Shown: positions 12,138-25,400, counted from the stretch's first letter. The stretch is DNA of 64,000 nt from Hofstenia miamia (GCA_004352715.1 SCFE01000054.1:2077616-2141615), one strand, 5' to 3'. Notes: generated by a model not told the origin, from the sequence alone. Translations and numbers: made by a program.

Positions 12138-14060
12138 GAAATAATGATTTTTCAGGTAAATGGATACCAGGGAGAAGATGGCATGTGTGATATTCGGCAC
12201 CCTACAAAAGCTCCCACAAAACTTACTCCCAGCATATGTTGTAAACACTTACATTAAAATACGACATCAACTGACAACACTAAAGAAGAAGTTGCCAACA
12301 TTTGCGGACATATCATCTCAATTGTGTCCTTCTATAAAAAATATAGGAGAAGCTTCCTTACCAACAGTCACAGTCTGTAGTATCATTGAAATATTACAAA
12401 GTTATCATGACAAGTACAAAGTGCTACTGAAACCATACAATGCCTGAAATGAGAAAGACACTAAAAATAACAGATCAAAACCTTCAAATAAAATACCAAT
12501 CAACTATATGATGCATCCAAATGCAAATGTACTGATACTGTGATCTGCACTTGAAGTATGACAAATTTCAAAATCAAGAGCATGAATTTCTTTAAGACCA
12601 GAGATGACTAAGAAACATGATGGAATGAACATGGATGCAACAATGCGACTACAGAAGAATGATGGCAGAAAGTAGAGTGAATTGAGACACCAGGAATATT
12701 TTGACACCCTCACTCAAATTCCCAAAATCCTTCTTTAAGTTTCTAGTACTAAATCCATCAATGATCTGGTGTTGGCAACTACAGACAAGGCTTACGCAGC
12801 TAAGCCCAACTCAAAGAAGAGGAAAACTGATTTTGCAACATTGACTTCCTTCATTGGCCAAAGCATGTGACTGTACAAGATCTTCTGATAGATTTGCCGC
12901 CATTATATCTTCAGCTGTACTACAGGGAATTATTTCACAGAAAGATCCATCAAAAGTTATTGATAGGAGCAAACTATGTATGGAACAATAGAAATTATGC
13001 GATGAACTTCAAAAAAATAGTATACATGTCATACCAGGACTGTTCTTTGATGGGAGAAAATAAGACAATGAAACAAATTTTTTACATTGATGGAAAATAC
13101 CACACATAAACCTTTGTTGAGGAACTTATCAGTGTCACTTTAGAATCTGGTTTCAAGAATATCACACACATTTCAACAAAGTGTGGATCAAGTAAATCTA
13201 GTGTCATCCATCATTTCAAGCCTTAATGATAAAAACATTGTGAAAGATAAAATAAAAGCTGCTGGAGGTGTGATACATAAACTGGATGAGTCTTTTGACA
13301 TGTGCTGCAGTAGTTAGTATGCCTGCTTTATGCTAATGAACTCCCCCCTTGGCATATTTTGCACAAACATTTGGAATGCATAGTTTTTTTGGGCTGATAG
13401 GCAAATCTTTCACTGTCTGTCTTGAAACAGTACATAAGTCATTTGAGCCCTTGCATCAGACAGAGCCATTACTAACTGTAGAGAGGAAAGACTTAAGTAC
13501 AGACCAGCAATGTTTATACGGAATGTGCACCACCATTAACATAGGGGAATATCTGCTAGATTGAACGAGACATAATCGTGGGCTTCCTAATCATTCACAA
13601 TGGTTGACTACAACAAACCAGATTCTCCATTTATATATCAAAAGTGAAAAAGCCTCAAAGAATCTCAAAGAAATGTGACATTTATCAAGAGAGTTTTTAC
13701 CCCCCCCCCATGTGAGTCATCATCAATTTGAAACCTTTATGTAAGGACAGAGCAGGACTAATGCATGAGACAGTGGTTAGAACATGATATCTTCCTATGG
13801 AACTAAAGAAAGTTGTCAGTCATGTTCTCCAAAAAATTGGGTATGTTTGTCACCATGAGAACATTTTGTTGGCTATGATCACAGACCAAAGGCCCCAGAT
13901 CTATGAACTGGGACTCAGAAAAATTTTGAAAACAAGATCAGCATCAACAACATCTTGAACTGTTCCTAAATTCTATATTCCACTTCTGATAATAGATGCC
14001 TTCAAATACTTTGAACTAATAGACTGGCAGCTACTTGATGCCAATTTTAAATGTACATAG
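12138..14060 (+). pseudogene. Degenerate member of an uncharacterised invertebrate repeat-protein family
   Basis: A series of frames separated by stops and shifts. They include KMACVIFGTLQKLPQNLLP, LQSYHDKYKVLLKPYN, QIFYIDGKYHT, LANELPL-like and GPIGKSF-like pieces, LSTDQQCLYGMC, and HHENILLAMITDQRPQIYEL followed by GLRKILKTR. From memory, this order matches an uncharacterised, transposon-like protein family abundant in arthropods and cnidarians. No catalytic motif is evident to me and I give no function. The same breaks occur in the copy at 33087-35009. Confidence 0.6.
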
Positions 14061-14304
14061 AATAATCTCAATATGAAAAAATGTATAAAGAGTGAAACTA
14101 TGAGTATATATATATATATATTTAGGGTTTGGGATTTGTATCCATTGATCACAATTTCTGATTTTCCATAGTATCCAGTGTCTTTTTTTATGGAAAGCCA
14201 GAATAATTCATTTTATCCAAAAATTTTACATTGCTCATTTGCAATAGGTGTCTAATTTCTTATGAGTATGAGTTTTAAGTATTTTCAAAAAAAATGTTTG
14301 ACCC

Positions 14305-14653
14305 NNNNNNNNNNNNNNNNNNNNNNNNNNNNNNNNNNNNNNNNNNNNNNNNNNNNNNNNNNNNNNNNNNNNNNNNNNNNNNNNNNNNNNNNNNNNNNNN
14401 NNNNNNNNNNNNNNNNNNNNNNNNNNNNNNNNNNNNNNNNNNNNNNNNNNNNNNNNNNNNNNNNNNNNNNNNNNNNNNNNNNNNNNNNNNNNNNNNNNNN
14501 NNNNNNNNNNNNNNNNNNNNNNNNNNNNNNNNNNNNNNNNNNNNNNNNNNNNNNNNNNNNNNNNNNNNNNNNNNNNNNNNNNNNNNNNNNNNNNNNNNNN
14601 NNNNNNNNNNNNNNNNNNNNNNNNNNNNNNNNNNNNNNNNNNNNNNNNNNNNN
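14305..14653. other. Assembly gap (349 N)
   Basis: Marks the right limit of duplication copy 1. (TA)n follows. Confidence 1.
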
Positions 14654-16600
14654 TATATATATATATATATATGGTTCACAATAATTTTATTGATACTCAT
14701 TTATGTTAATCAGGTTACAACAACAAAATTTTAGAGATTCAGATGTTGTAATCAGAGTTGTAATTAGCTGGGGTGACCTGAAACAGACTGTGTTTTTCCT
14801 CAAATGAAATGTACTTTTTGAATGTTTGTTATTGTGGTTATGAGTGCTTAGCATGTTCCAGTGGATACAGTGGAGGTAGAATGTGGATGCATGGGTTCAA
14901 CTACAATTTCCAATGTTGTTTTAGGTTTTAAGAAACTCTCATCTGGTGTTTTGCAGAAAGAAGAGAAGGGTGAGTATTCTTCTTTTGACAAGTATATGAA
15001 AAGTAGAAATTTTCTGAGTTTCACATTTGTTACCAACCAGTTGGCTTCTGTGGGCATGGTGTCTGCAGTGGAAGTAAAAGGAAAATTTCTAGAGAATATT
15101 TGTAGTTGAGGAGATATCTGAAATAGTAGTCATCTTCATGATACAACAATTTGCCACTGAGGAAATGGATGAAATCTTAATAGAGAGCTTCATGTAGGAT
15201 AGGCAAAGTAAGTCTAGAACTGATACATGAGAAGTCAGATGTTCACATGCACATTGATTACACACTGGTTGCACAATGCTCCTTCATCTCCCAGATTTGA
15301 CCAATGTAAAATAAGTATTTCAGTTTCTAAAGGGAGTAGAAGACATGACAATATGTGTTCCATTAACATTAAAACTTGGTGTATCTTTTGAATTCTCTAT
15401 CTTAGAAAACCTCAGAGTTGAGATCTACCACTGGTGATTAATTAGATTCAAAGCTAATGACAACATCAATTGAGAATTTGTTATTGAAATCATCATACAG
15501 TGTTAATTTAAGAAAATTTATTATACACAACATCATATATAATGTAGAAAATGACACTGGTGTAACTGTTCTGATTTTAGTATTTTTATAGTATACCAAA
15601 AATTGTCATAATGAAAAACAAGCTGTAATACAAATTGGTATCAATAAATTTTTATCAGAGTTCAGTCAATACTTAATAACATTTAGTTAATTGGATTCAC
15701 TAATGAAATGAAATATCTCTATGGCAATGGTGTTGGTGACTTTGGTGATGAAAATTTATGGTGTCTAAAAAGATTGATTTATAACAATACTACTTTGTGT
15801 AATTAATGGTTGCTACAAGTAATACATAAATATATAAGTATGCAAGTGAGCTCTGAATGCCAACAAGATGTGTGATTGTTAAATTTGTTAGTAATTGGAA
15901 TTTATTAATAACCTATACATTATTTAATTGTTTAAATCATTGTAACCCAGATGCCCTCCCATTTGATGAAAGATATTTGTATCATCAATGATTGCAGAAG
16001 AGAAAAATAATTATGTCTTCTAATTCTCATATTAGTATTAAATTACAAGTAGGGAAAACAAAGTTAATGTTTAATTTATCTATTGTTCATTTACACTGAA
16101 ATTGTTGTGTGAAGTAATCTAACTTAAATTACAGCATGATAGAGTTCTGTGTGTAGTATTATGCAAGTTAACCACAGACATCATGCAGAGACATGCACTA
16201 GAGTAATTCATATGCTAAAACTGAATTGGGTCAGCATAAAGCTGCTTAACTCATGGAAATCATGGAAATAATACAAATATTGTCAATAGTATGGGATTTC
16301 AAACTCTGTTTCCCATTTTCTAATTTTTTCTATTGTTGACTTAGCTTTGATTCTGATGTTTCTGATTTTTATGCATTTATCCTTTTCTTCATTCCTGATT
16401 GTCAATACCATGCTGACACAATACTTCTTTTCAATAGTATAATATTCATGTTTCTCCTTCTTTGAATTTTATCGATGTGGCAATATGCTGGAAGAGAAGA
16501 TTTGCAAGATTTTTTGATAAAGTTGTTTTTTATCTGGAAGTGTGTGATGTTTCTTCTTTGGTTGTGAAGTTCTCAAATCTGTTTACTGGGTTGTGAATGT
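14654..16600. other. Unrecognised DNA
   Basis: Follows an N gap. Short open frames exist on both strands (for example 14861-15109 plus), but none has a recognisable domain or codon pattern. The repetitive (TA)n common elsewhere is absent after 14672. Confidence 0.4.
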
Positions 16601-18240
16601 TATTCTATGCAAGATTTACTACTAATATCTTACAGGTCAGCTTACCTTGTGGAATGGCAGATTTATTTGCATAGAATTAGAGAATTTTTCCAAATAATCA
16701 TCAGTTTCCCTCCACCTACTCAGATCTATACTCAACCCACCAGATCACAGCCTTCATCTCTTTTATCTTCAGACTTGCTCTCTTCTGTTCAAATTGCTCT
16801 TGTTAATAAGCAAATCACTTCCACAATCAACTCTCCCAGACACCATCTCACAATAGATACAAACTCATAATCTTATTCCAGATCCTCTCAAAAAAACAAC
16901 CTGCTATCTGACAATGCTAGATCCAGACTTGCCATACAAATACAAATCTTGCTCACTACAGATTTTAAGCATGGATGGCCTTCTACCATCAACATACTGC
17001 CATTACACAACTTTTACATCTTTGGGAATCCCACATCCTCCCACTTCCAGATCATAATCAAATTCTTACTATAATGATAATTCCTCCAACTGCAGAAAGC
17101 AGTAGCCAGGACAGTCAAAGTTTGCCATAATTCCAACCAGGGACAAAAGGAGCAGCCTGCTAATTCTTTTATAACTCATATTACAGAATATGATTATTTC
17201 CTCAATACACAATCACTATATTCATTCTCACATGTTTTGTCCATTTATACTGTATCCACTATAATCAATCAAAAAAAATTTTTTCATTGAAGTTGCATCA
17301 ATACATATTCCAGATCCTATTACTCATTCTACTCCTATATTTGTTCACTCATTGCCACATTCTCAGCCAGTACCACAGTCTCCTTAAATATTCACATTGA
17401 AACAGGTTAACTTTCTCAATATAAGTTTCAATATTCCAGATTCTGTGGTTACTGTTTTCCTTTGATAAGCACAAAAAATCTCACACTTGTGTATCAAGGA
17501 CATTACAAAATTAATTTAAAATTCCAAGCTTATGCCACATCTCACTTTTCACAAACTCAGCATGAAGAACTACTTTTGAGCAAGATAGTAACATATTCTA
17601 TTTCTCTGGTGATACTATGAAACTCTTGCTGCCTCCCCTACAACTTATTCTTACTTTTCACAACTCTACAAATCTTCTCAGATCTCACATTCTCCACAAC
17701 TATGGACACTAACTTCAGCCTATCTCATATATTATAGACTGAATATTCCTTCCAAGTTACTAAAATTGACTGGTGTATACTAGCAAGCTACACTAGAATG
17801 CCTCAATGTATAAGAAAAATTATGGACATTCACACTAATTTTTCTCAGTTACAGCCTCATGTTGTTAATACTCCATTTTCCATTAAACATTCATTTAAAA
17901 GAAATGTAGCTGAAAAAAGAATAATGATCTGGAAATGAGAGGAATGTATATGGAAATCTGGTTAAGAGCGAAGTGGACCATAATTAGGGTTAGGGATGAA
18001 TGTTTTTATGGTGAATTTTCCTTAGGGTACTTACTATGGGGAATTTTTTGAAGAGATATTTCCATGCTTAATGAAGTAGCTATTTCGTTGGAATTTGTAA
18101 ACAATTATTTTAGGTTCTGCTTGCTCATGCTAGTGTAATTACATAATATTAATAAAATATCTTGTATAAATAGGGCCTTATTGTGCACATTCATTTAATA
18201 AATTTTTTAGTTCAAAAGAAATTCATTTTTATCAGATGCA
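16600..18240 (+). other. Possible decayed retroelement with LTR-like 3' end
   Basis: The plus strand is unusually C/T-rich and its broken frames are rich in Pro, Ser, Thr and Gln (for example 16607-16870). This resembles decayed retroelement coding DNA. It ends in a stretch with TATAAATAGGG at 18165-18175 and AATAAA at 18197-18202, an arrangement seen in LTRs. I see no reverse transcriptase or integrase motif and no second LTR, so the call is weak. Confidence 0.25.
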
Positions 18241-19850
18241 AGCAAAATCCAATTTAGAGGGAAGAGGTACACCACTTCACTGTTGCAAGTTGGTTGATGC
18301 TCCTAACCCACGATCCACGCAGTGCTGACTCAGAAGAAATATAATAAAGTTCTAAAAAATAGTAAATAAAATTTATTTCCTAAAAAAATTTGGTCAACTA
18401 ATCAAATCAGTATTATATGTATTCACAAGAACCGAAAGGGCTCCACAGTTTCATCTGTAAGTTGGTATGACTATATGACTCAAGGTTTGAATCACAAATG
18501 TCTGCTGAATAGTTGAGTCGCCTACTCTTTCCACATTATCAATGCTTTATAAAAAAGTGCTGTCTGTACTACAAGTGGCTAAACCCTACTAGCCCATGAT
18601 CCACACTAACCCACGTCGTTACTTGCAACTCTGCTCCGCTGACAATCTCGAGCCTTTCTTTTCAATGGAGAACCTTTATTATCATGATTTACATACATAT
18701 GCGTTTAGCAATTGTTTTTCTATGGGCAGGTGAATTATTCTGCCTCAGCACGAATCAGGTGTACAAAATAAAGCACCTAATTTCCCATTACTGGCTAGCT
18801 AGTTTTGTTTGAAAATGCATATAATTTTGCTTCTTTTGGTGCAGACGGATCAAATTAAAAAAGATGGTTTGGGTCTACATATCATTCGTATGGGTCAAAA
18901 AGGTTTGACACATTTCCAGGCCTTGCACGAACTGTCATTACTACTATGATTATTAAATGCATTTAATTCCAGTTTCTACTCACTTGATGGTTACTACGCA
19001 TTATAACGTATGCTGAAATCCTGGTTTGTTTTATGTACTATGATAAAATGAGGGACTAGAATTTCATGTATTTTTAGTGGACCAAAGTCCATAATTTTGA
19101 CTTTGCATTGGTTAAAATAATTACTGCCAAATTAGCAAAACATTTACAGATTAATTATATTTAACTAAAAAGTAAAAAATTAAGGAATTTGTGAAAACGC
19201 CGTACATCAGAAAGGAAATTTAATTAAGGAATTTGTGAAAACGCCGTACATCGGTGGTACACAGCACTACCTTAGAACTGCATAATGAAAAGTGACAGAT
19301 GTTAGTATAACACTGTAAAAAATTGTCCAAAGTATGATAAATCAGTCCTAATCATGCGAATATCAATGATAAATGTTTCATATCCCGGTGTAGACGAAGA
19401 AAAGTGTATATGACGACATTTTCTCTAGTGAATCTGATTCTTTATAAAGTGATTTATCAAAAGTTGTATTGATACTGATTATTCCGTTAATCTGCAGCTC
19501 ATACTGCAACATAGTAAATGATCTACATTACAGCTTCTAGCATCATTGCTTCTCATATCATATCATGACATGACTGTTGAGAGCAAGGTATCATTATATA
19601 ATCAACTATGGAAGATCTATCAATATTAACAATTACCGTACTTTTTATGAATAAGACATTTGGAGCAGCATTCTACTACATGGATAAATACTTCTGCTAT
19701 CAATAGCAGTGTAGCTGCAAATTTTGATCTATCACAGGTTTTCAGTAACAACAGGGCTGTAGCCATGAAATGTAGCGCGATAATATCCAAGAAGTTTGCA
19801 GATTTATAATAGAGTTAAAGATTAAAATACTATTTTCTATATATTGCAAA
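18241..19850. other. Region upstream of the first secreted-protein paralogue, nothing recognised
   Basis: No supported gene. A 32-bp direct repeat (AATTAAGGAATTTGTGAAAA... ) occurs at about 19180 and 19221. Similarity to the region upstream of the intact paralogue begins only near 19800. Confidence 0.35.
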
Positions 19851-20107
19851 TATTTCGGCAGAAGTATATTAAATTTTAAAATATCATTTGCAAGAAAAAA
19901 GGAAAAAGGGAGGGAAATATAGAGTGTTATTTTTAAAGTAGAATGAATGTTACTAATGGAAACCTTTCTTGTACTTCTTTCGATAAAATCAATATTAGCT
20001 CTTATACACAGCCTAAGAAAAATATTAAATTAAATATTAATTTGTTTTCGTCTAGAACATGTGTTTTTTATAAATACATGTCTATTTGTTAACGACATCC
20101 CATAATC

Positions 20108-21959
20108 ATGTTGCTCACGATCTTAATGCTTAGCCTATTTTCTATAATATATTGTAATGCGAAGATTATCTCACACAGACATGTATCAGACGGAATAGTA
20201 GCCAGTTCAATTAAAAGAATCACAAATTGTATTTATTCTATTCATGCAGACAAATCCTGGACATATGAAAGTCCACCATTCTTGTGCAAAAATCAAGAAG
20301 AAAACGAAGTTGTAGTAAAACTTACTATTGCTAAAGAAATTCATTATGAAACGTATATCATAACGAAAGTAGACTTTGAAATCATCGATATTGTAGTGAA
20401 GAACTATAGTGATATCATTATTTCGTTCGTATTGCCTATAAAATCCGAAGTGATTTTTAGACATTTTAATGAAAAACAAAATTTTACTAAATGCAATTTC
20501 TCTTCACCATCAGGAATGGTATTACATCTGGAAGAAGTAACTTGCATTGGCACGCCTTTCAATGAAAGAATAGGTGTCATAGCCTACCACGTCTTTCTCA
20601 ATGAAGAAATTTCGTATACCACATGTTGTATTAGTTCTGTACCCTTGTCCAACATAGAATTGATGTGGACCAAAAATTCGATTCTTTATGTGAATTTCTC
20701 TTCTTCTAAGTATGAAACTTCTCGTGAATACGCACTATCAACCAAAGCTTACGGGAATAAATGGAAGTTTCAAACTGCCAAAGAAGGTTTTAATGTCTTG
20801 CACTTAAATCTTTCAGGCAGCGTACGAAGTGGATTCATTTTGCTTTATGTTGCAAAGCGATATGCATGCGACTATGGAAACCACAAAGGCAAGCTAGTAG
20901 ACATAAGTCATTCTCCAAAGCCATTCTTGTACAACCCATTCAGTGTAAGTATCAATAACATTCAGTTTTACACTACAATGAGCTTACCTCCGAGTGAGTT
21001 TTATATTTTCGGGGGTTTTTATTCAAATTTAGATGTTATTTGTTACAGAAGCAGTTTGAAGCAATTGTATATACTTTTGCGAGTTCAAAATACCAATCAA
21101 TTTGCAGTTAACTTAACAAAAGAATTCCACTTTGAAAACACACCAAGGTGCTTCTATAAGCAAAGAGTACTTCTTGGGATAGTAATTTGTGTAGAATCAA
21201 GAATAATAACTGTGATTGATGTACCAAAATCTCTACTAAGATTAGTGTCAATCCCCTTTGAAATGCAACCAATTGAAGGCGATATATTCATAGAAGAATT
21301 GCATAGTTCCTGCCAAATGCCTTTACTCTACATTTATGGAATTGTTAACAATATAACATGCAATGAAATTTTGGAAAAGGTTGAAGACTGTCAACAGACA
21401 GGAGTCAATTTCGTAAACATTCTTCTGCGAATGTCTCTTACGAATGAATCTTGTTCAGGTCTTGCATTTTTCGCTGATAGATTCTTTGTAAACGTGTACC
21501 AACCTGAAGATGGAGTGATTAACTGTACGGAGTTATTCTTGGTTAAAAGCAGATTATACTGTAAAACTAATAAATACATTATCTACGAATTTAAGAAGAT
21601 TTATCTTGAAGGTTTAGCAACATATACTTCAATGGTAATAAACAAGCGTTGGTCAAATTTGCATTAGGGTCAAGGTTGGCCCATATGTAGAAATGCAGAC
21701 AATAATTGTCGGTAGATTTGATTCAGACACAGGACTTGATGCTATTTGTTTAAAACATATGAGTCATTTTTTGGCCCGATCTGAACTCTCTACATTCATG
21801 GGAGTTGAGCTTTATTATTTGACCCATTATACAGTTACTGACTTTATCTGTGAAGCAGACGAAGCATCCGTCCAAATACTAGATGTGAATTTTGATGGAA
21901 ATGACGACTTCCTCTGTATCATAAACAATCAAGTACACCTTGTTCTTAACAAAATATAA
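20108..21959 (+). pseudogene. Secreted FG-GAP-like glycoprotein, frameshifted paralogue
   Basis: An intronless frame opens at ATG 20108 with a hydrophobic signal peptide (MLLTILMLSLFSIIYCNA). It runs 519 codons to a TAG at 21665-21667. Alignment with the intact paralogue at 48222-50069 shows one extra T in the run at about 21658-21660. Downstream, the matching frame continues to 21959 and ends in two FG-GAP-like calcium-loop motifs (VGRFDSDTGLDAIC and ILDVNFDGNDDFLC). The protein is cysteine-rich with many N-glycosylation sequons (NFSS, NLSG, NITC, NESC, NCTE), consistent with secretion. Function unknown. A Tc1 relic lies immediately 3'. The product may still be made as a truncated protein, or the extra T could be an assembly error. 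Confidence 0.75.
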
Positions 21960-22004
21960 AAAACATTAAATCTCTTTACCCGGATCTGTTTGTTCATATC
22001 TTCN

Positions 22005-22713
22005 ATAACAGATGCTGGAAATTTTGTTTTCTTTACCACAGGAACATCTTCTGGGTCTCTACACAAATATCGGCTGTTTCGCTTGTTATGCTTTTCATCA
22101 ACAACAAAATTTTTTTCGTCAGAGAAAAATCGTGTCATTCCAGCTGTTCGATGTTTCAATGAAGTAACAAGGAGACTGCATCTTTCTAACCTGCTTTCTT
22201 TTTGTGCATCAGTTAACTTTTGTCTGACTTTAAGGGTGTAACTTTTGTACTGCAAGTCTTGGTGAACTGCTCTCCTGATTTTCGCTTCGCTAACCTTCAT
22301 GATGTTGGCGAGTTTTCTCATTGATGTTGTTGGGTCATCGTTAATGTGATTACGGAGGCGTGAGATAAAATGATCGTCTCGTCTTTTGTCACTGCGGACT
22401 GAATGACGCTTTCTTTTAGCATCAGATACACCTTCTTCTAAATTGTGAGCAGCGGTAATTCGATACACGGTCGACTTTGGCAGCTTTAAAAAATTCTTTA
22501 TTTCTGTTGGAGTCCGCCCAGCGTCAAGTGCAATGAGGATGGCAACTCTTTTGTCGTATTCTGAGAACATAATACAATCTAAAATAACAGAAAATCTGAA
22601 TAACTTAGAATAGATGTTGTATTAATTGATCAAATAATCAAACAGATGATTTTAACTCACAATTCCTAATGAACACAGTTTAAAATAACTCTCAATTTAC
22701 CTGACGCACCCTG
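22005..22713 (-). pseudogene. Tc1/mariner transposase, 5' half with terminal repeat
   Basis: On the minus strand the element begins CAGGGTGCGTCAGGTAAATT at 22713, next to a TA. It then encodes a start (MFSEYDKRVAILIALDAG), a helix-turn-helix (TPTEIKNFLKLPKSTVYRIT), a second helical domain and the first catalytic block (MTRFFSDEKNFVVDEKHNKR), up to KKTKFPASV. The frame then meets a single N at 22004 and unrelated sequence, so the second half of the catalytic domain is absent. It sits directly 3' of the frameshifted secreted-protein gene. Confidence 0.8.
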
Positions 22714-22727
22714 TATATATATATATC

Positions 22728-23600
22728 TTAGCTTCAACATGGATAAATAATTTTTACCTTGAAATTATTTTAATGGGGTCCACGAGTCAATACATTTCTA
22801 TGCCGTTTCAAAGGGAAATGCTAGTTTCAGCATGTTTGCCTTATGTCTGTTGTTGCAAGTTTTCAATGTTAAAATGTCATTTGTTGTTAAAGTAAATACA
22901 TGTCTTAGCTTTAAAATGAATAAAAAATTTTAATAGGTCCCTGGATCAAAATAAAACTTTATAAACTACTTGATTTATCCTTGCTTTGTATTTTAAGGCA
23001 TATTTAGAATTCAAATTTATTAAAGTTTGAGTAAATCTGATCTGTCAATGACATACCGTCAATATTTTGTATTGAAAATCTGAATAATGTGAGTTCAATA
23101 GCAAGACACATTTTAGGAATTTATGTGAAACTACTATTGGTAAATTTAATTGGAGTTTTAGTCTCCTCCATTATCTTATTGAATTGTTCAAAGTTTGTAT
23201 ATAATTGAAAATTGAAAGTGTTTTTCGCCTTCCTTTAGATTATTTTTAGTAGGCATTGCGCTCAGATGTACCATTTATGGTATGGTACCACACTATGTGA
23301 TGGATACCATAAAGTTATGTTAGAAAAATTTTATGGATGCCAAAATCTTAAAAATATGTCATAGCGGAAATCCATTAATTTGTTGTGACATATATAGAAA
23401 GTATACTGGCTTTCAAGAAAATTTTTAATTGAATGGATACATATTCATTTTACAAAGTTTTTTAATAAAAACAATAATAATGTGAAAAGAAATAGGATAA
23501 CAACTTGCAAGATTGTTGTAAAACTTTAATAAGCAGGTTTAGTAGATAGTAAATGTTGCCACACTATTAACACATTGTTGATAATAATCGTAAGACAAAT
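22728..23600. other. Unrecognised AT-rich DNA
   Basis: Between two Tc1-family relics. No gene, terminal repeat or array recognised. Confidence 0.4.
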
Positions 23601-23639
23601 AGATGTTTAGAAAATGTATTTGAAAAATTAATTGTCTCA

Positions 23640-23935
23640 GCTTGTAACTTGGTGACACGCAGAAAAACGTCTTGAAACTGAATCCATTAAACGGACTCTA
23701 ACTTTTTGAGTTATTTGGTGTTGCCATTCAAGGATGTAGTTCTTTAATTCTTTGAGGCTTGTGGGATTTTTGCTCCACAAAATCCTTTAGAATCTGCCTC
23801 ACAATCTCTATGAATACTAGATCTGGCGAATTCGGTCTCCATTACATAACTTGAATATTATAATTGGTAAAGAATTCCTTTGTCGATTTTGAGGTATGAG
23901 GGGTGGCTCCATCTTGTTCTAAGATCCATGCTATA
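23640..23935 (-). pseudogene. Tc1/mariner transposase, 3' half fragment
   Basis: The minus strand reads LEQDGATPHTSKSTKEFF, then NIQVM-stop-WRPNSPDLV, then QILKDFV. This is the second-Asp to Glu part of a Tc1/IS630-type catalytic domain. A stop and the lack of any 5' part make it dead. It is a different family from the element at 22005-22713. Confidence 0.75.
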
Positions 23936-24400
23936 TACAAAAAAGAAATTGCATAAAATAATTATCATTTAAGAGTTACTAATTTTCCAAAAAAATTTGA
24001 CAGCCTCAATATTCTTAAAGAAGAATAATTTTGAATTTAAAATATAGTGTGAAAACTAATGATAGTCAAATTGTGAAAAGTGGCCACGTTTTTTATTTGA
24101 GCTAAAAGCAAATAGTAAAAATCAAACAAAATAAAACGGTTTATGTCAAAATTGGTTTCTGAATGATTCAAAATCATTCTGCAACCTAGTTAATTGCTTG
24201 CAGCATCAGTACCCTTTCAAAAAATGGTCTTTAAATTTCAGCTTGCAATTTCGCATTTGTTTTGCTAAATTCTGATGTATCCAACACGTAAATTTTCAGC
24301 ATATTTTACTTAATGTCTGATATACATTTTAAACATTGGAACTATAAATGGCTAGCAAATTTTGCCCTGGCATATATATATATATACTATATATATATAT

Positions 24401-25400
24401 NNNNNNNNNNNNNNNNNNNNNNNNNNNNNNNNNNNNNNNNNNNNNNNNNNNNNNNNNNNNNNNNNNNNNNNNNNNNNNNNNNNNNNNNNNNNNNNNNNNN
24501 NNNNNNNNNNNNNNNNNNNNNNNNNNNNNNNNNNNNNNNNNNNNNNNNNNNNNNNNNNNNNNNNNNNNNNNNNNNNNNNNNNNNNNNNNNNNNNNNNNNN
24601 NNNNNNNNNNNNNNNNNNNNNNNNNNNNNNNNNNNNNNNNNNNNNNNNNNNNNNNNNNNNNNNNNNNNNNNNNNNNNNNNNNNNNNNNNNNNNNNNNNNN
24701 NNNNNNNNNNNNNNNNNNNNNNNNNNNNNNNNNNNNNNNNNNNNNNNNNNNNNNNNNNNNNNNNNNNNNNNNNNNNNNNNNNNNNNNNNNNNNNNNNNNN
24801 NNNNNNNNNNNNNNNNNNNNNNNNNNNNNNNNNNNNNNNNNNNNNNNNNNNNNNNNNNNNNNNNNNNNNNNNNNNNNNNNNNNNNNNNNNNNNNNNNNNN
24901 NNNNNNNNNNNNNNNNNNNNNNNNNNNNNNNNNNNNNNNNNNNNNNNNNNNNNNNNNNNNNNNNNNNNNNNNNNNNNNNNNNNNNNNNNNNNNNNNNNNN
25001 NNNNNNNNNNNNNNNNNNNNNNNNNNNNNNNNNNNNNNNNNNNNNNNNNNNNNNNNNNNNNNNNNNNNNNNNNNNNNNNNNNNNNNNNNNNNNNNNNNNN
25101 NNNNNNNNNNNNNNNNNNNNNNNNNNNNNNNNNNNNNNNNNNNNNNNNNNNNNNNNNNNNNNNNNNNNNNNNNNNNNNNNNNNNNNNNNNNNNNNNNNNN
25201 NNNNNNNNNNNNNNNNNNNNNNNNNNNNNNNNNNNNNNNNNNNNNNNNNNNNNNNNNNNNNNNNNNNNNNNNNNNNNNNNNNNNNNNNNNNNNNNNNNNN
25301 NNNNNNNNNNNNNNNNNNNNNNNNNNNNNNNNNNNNNNNNNNNNNNNNNNNNNNNNNNNNNNNNNNNNNNNNNNNNNNNNNNNNNNNNNNNNNNNNNNNN
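24401..25400. other. Assembly gap (1000 N)
   Basis: A round-number gap with (TA)n on its left and the (TA)n-linked repeat on its right. Confidence 1.

Larger units (their letters stand above)
9846..14304 (+). repeat. Large direct duplication, copy 1 (4.46 kb)
   Basis: The sequence matches 30795-35253 almost base for base at a constant offset of 20949. The differences I can see are scattered substitutions (for example near 11860) and small length changes at homopolymers and (TA)n, mostly after 13665. The left edge is a (TA)n run and the right edge is an N gap. It holds the right end of a piggyBac element, the last EF-hand exon, a LINE fragment and an unknown pseudogene. Confidence 0.95.

Noticed and set aside
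18430-18520. tRNA-like A-box/B-box spacing (TGTAAGTTGGT and GGTTTGAATC)
   Set aside because: No cloverleaf can be drawn from the flanks. At best a decayed tRNA-derived SINE, and unsupported.
20061-20080. TATAAATA 30-40 bp before the start of the first secreted paralogue
   Set aside because: Too close to the ATG to leave a normal 5' UTR, and not conserved in the intact paralogue.
20207-20479. Antisense open frame within the secreted-protein gene (also 21391-21579 and 49502-49690)
   Set aside because: Shadow frames of a strongly supported plus-strand gene, with no domain of their own.
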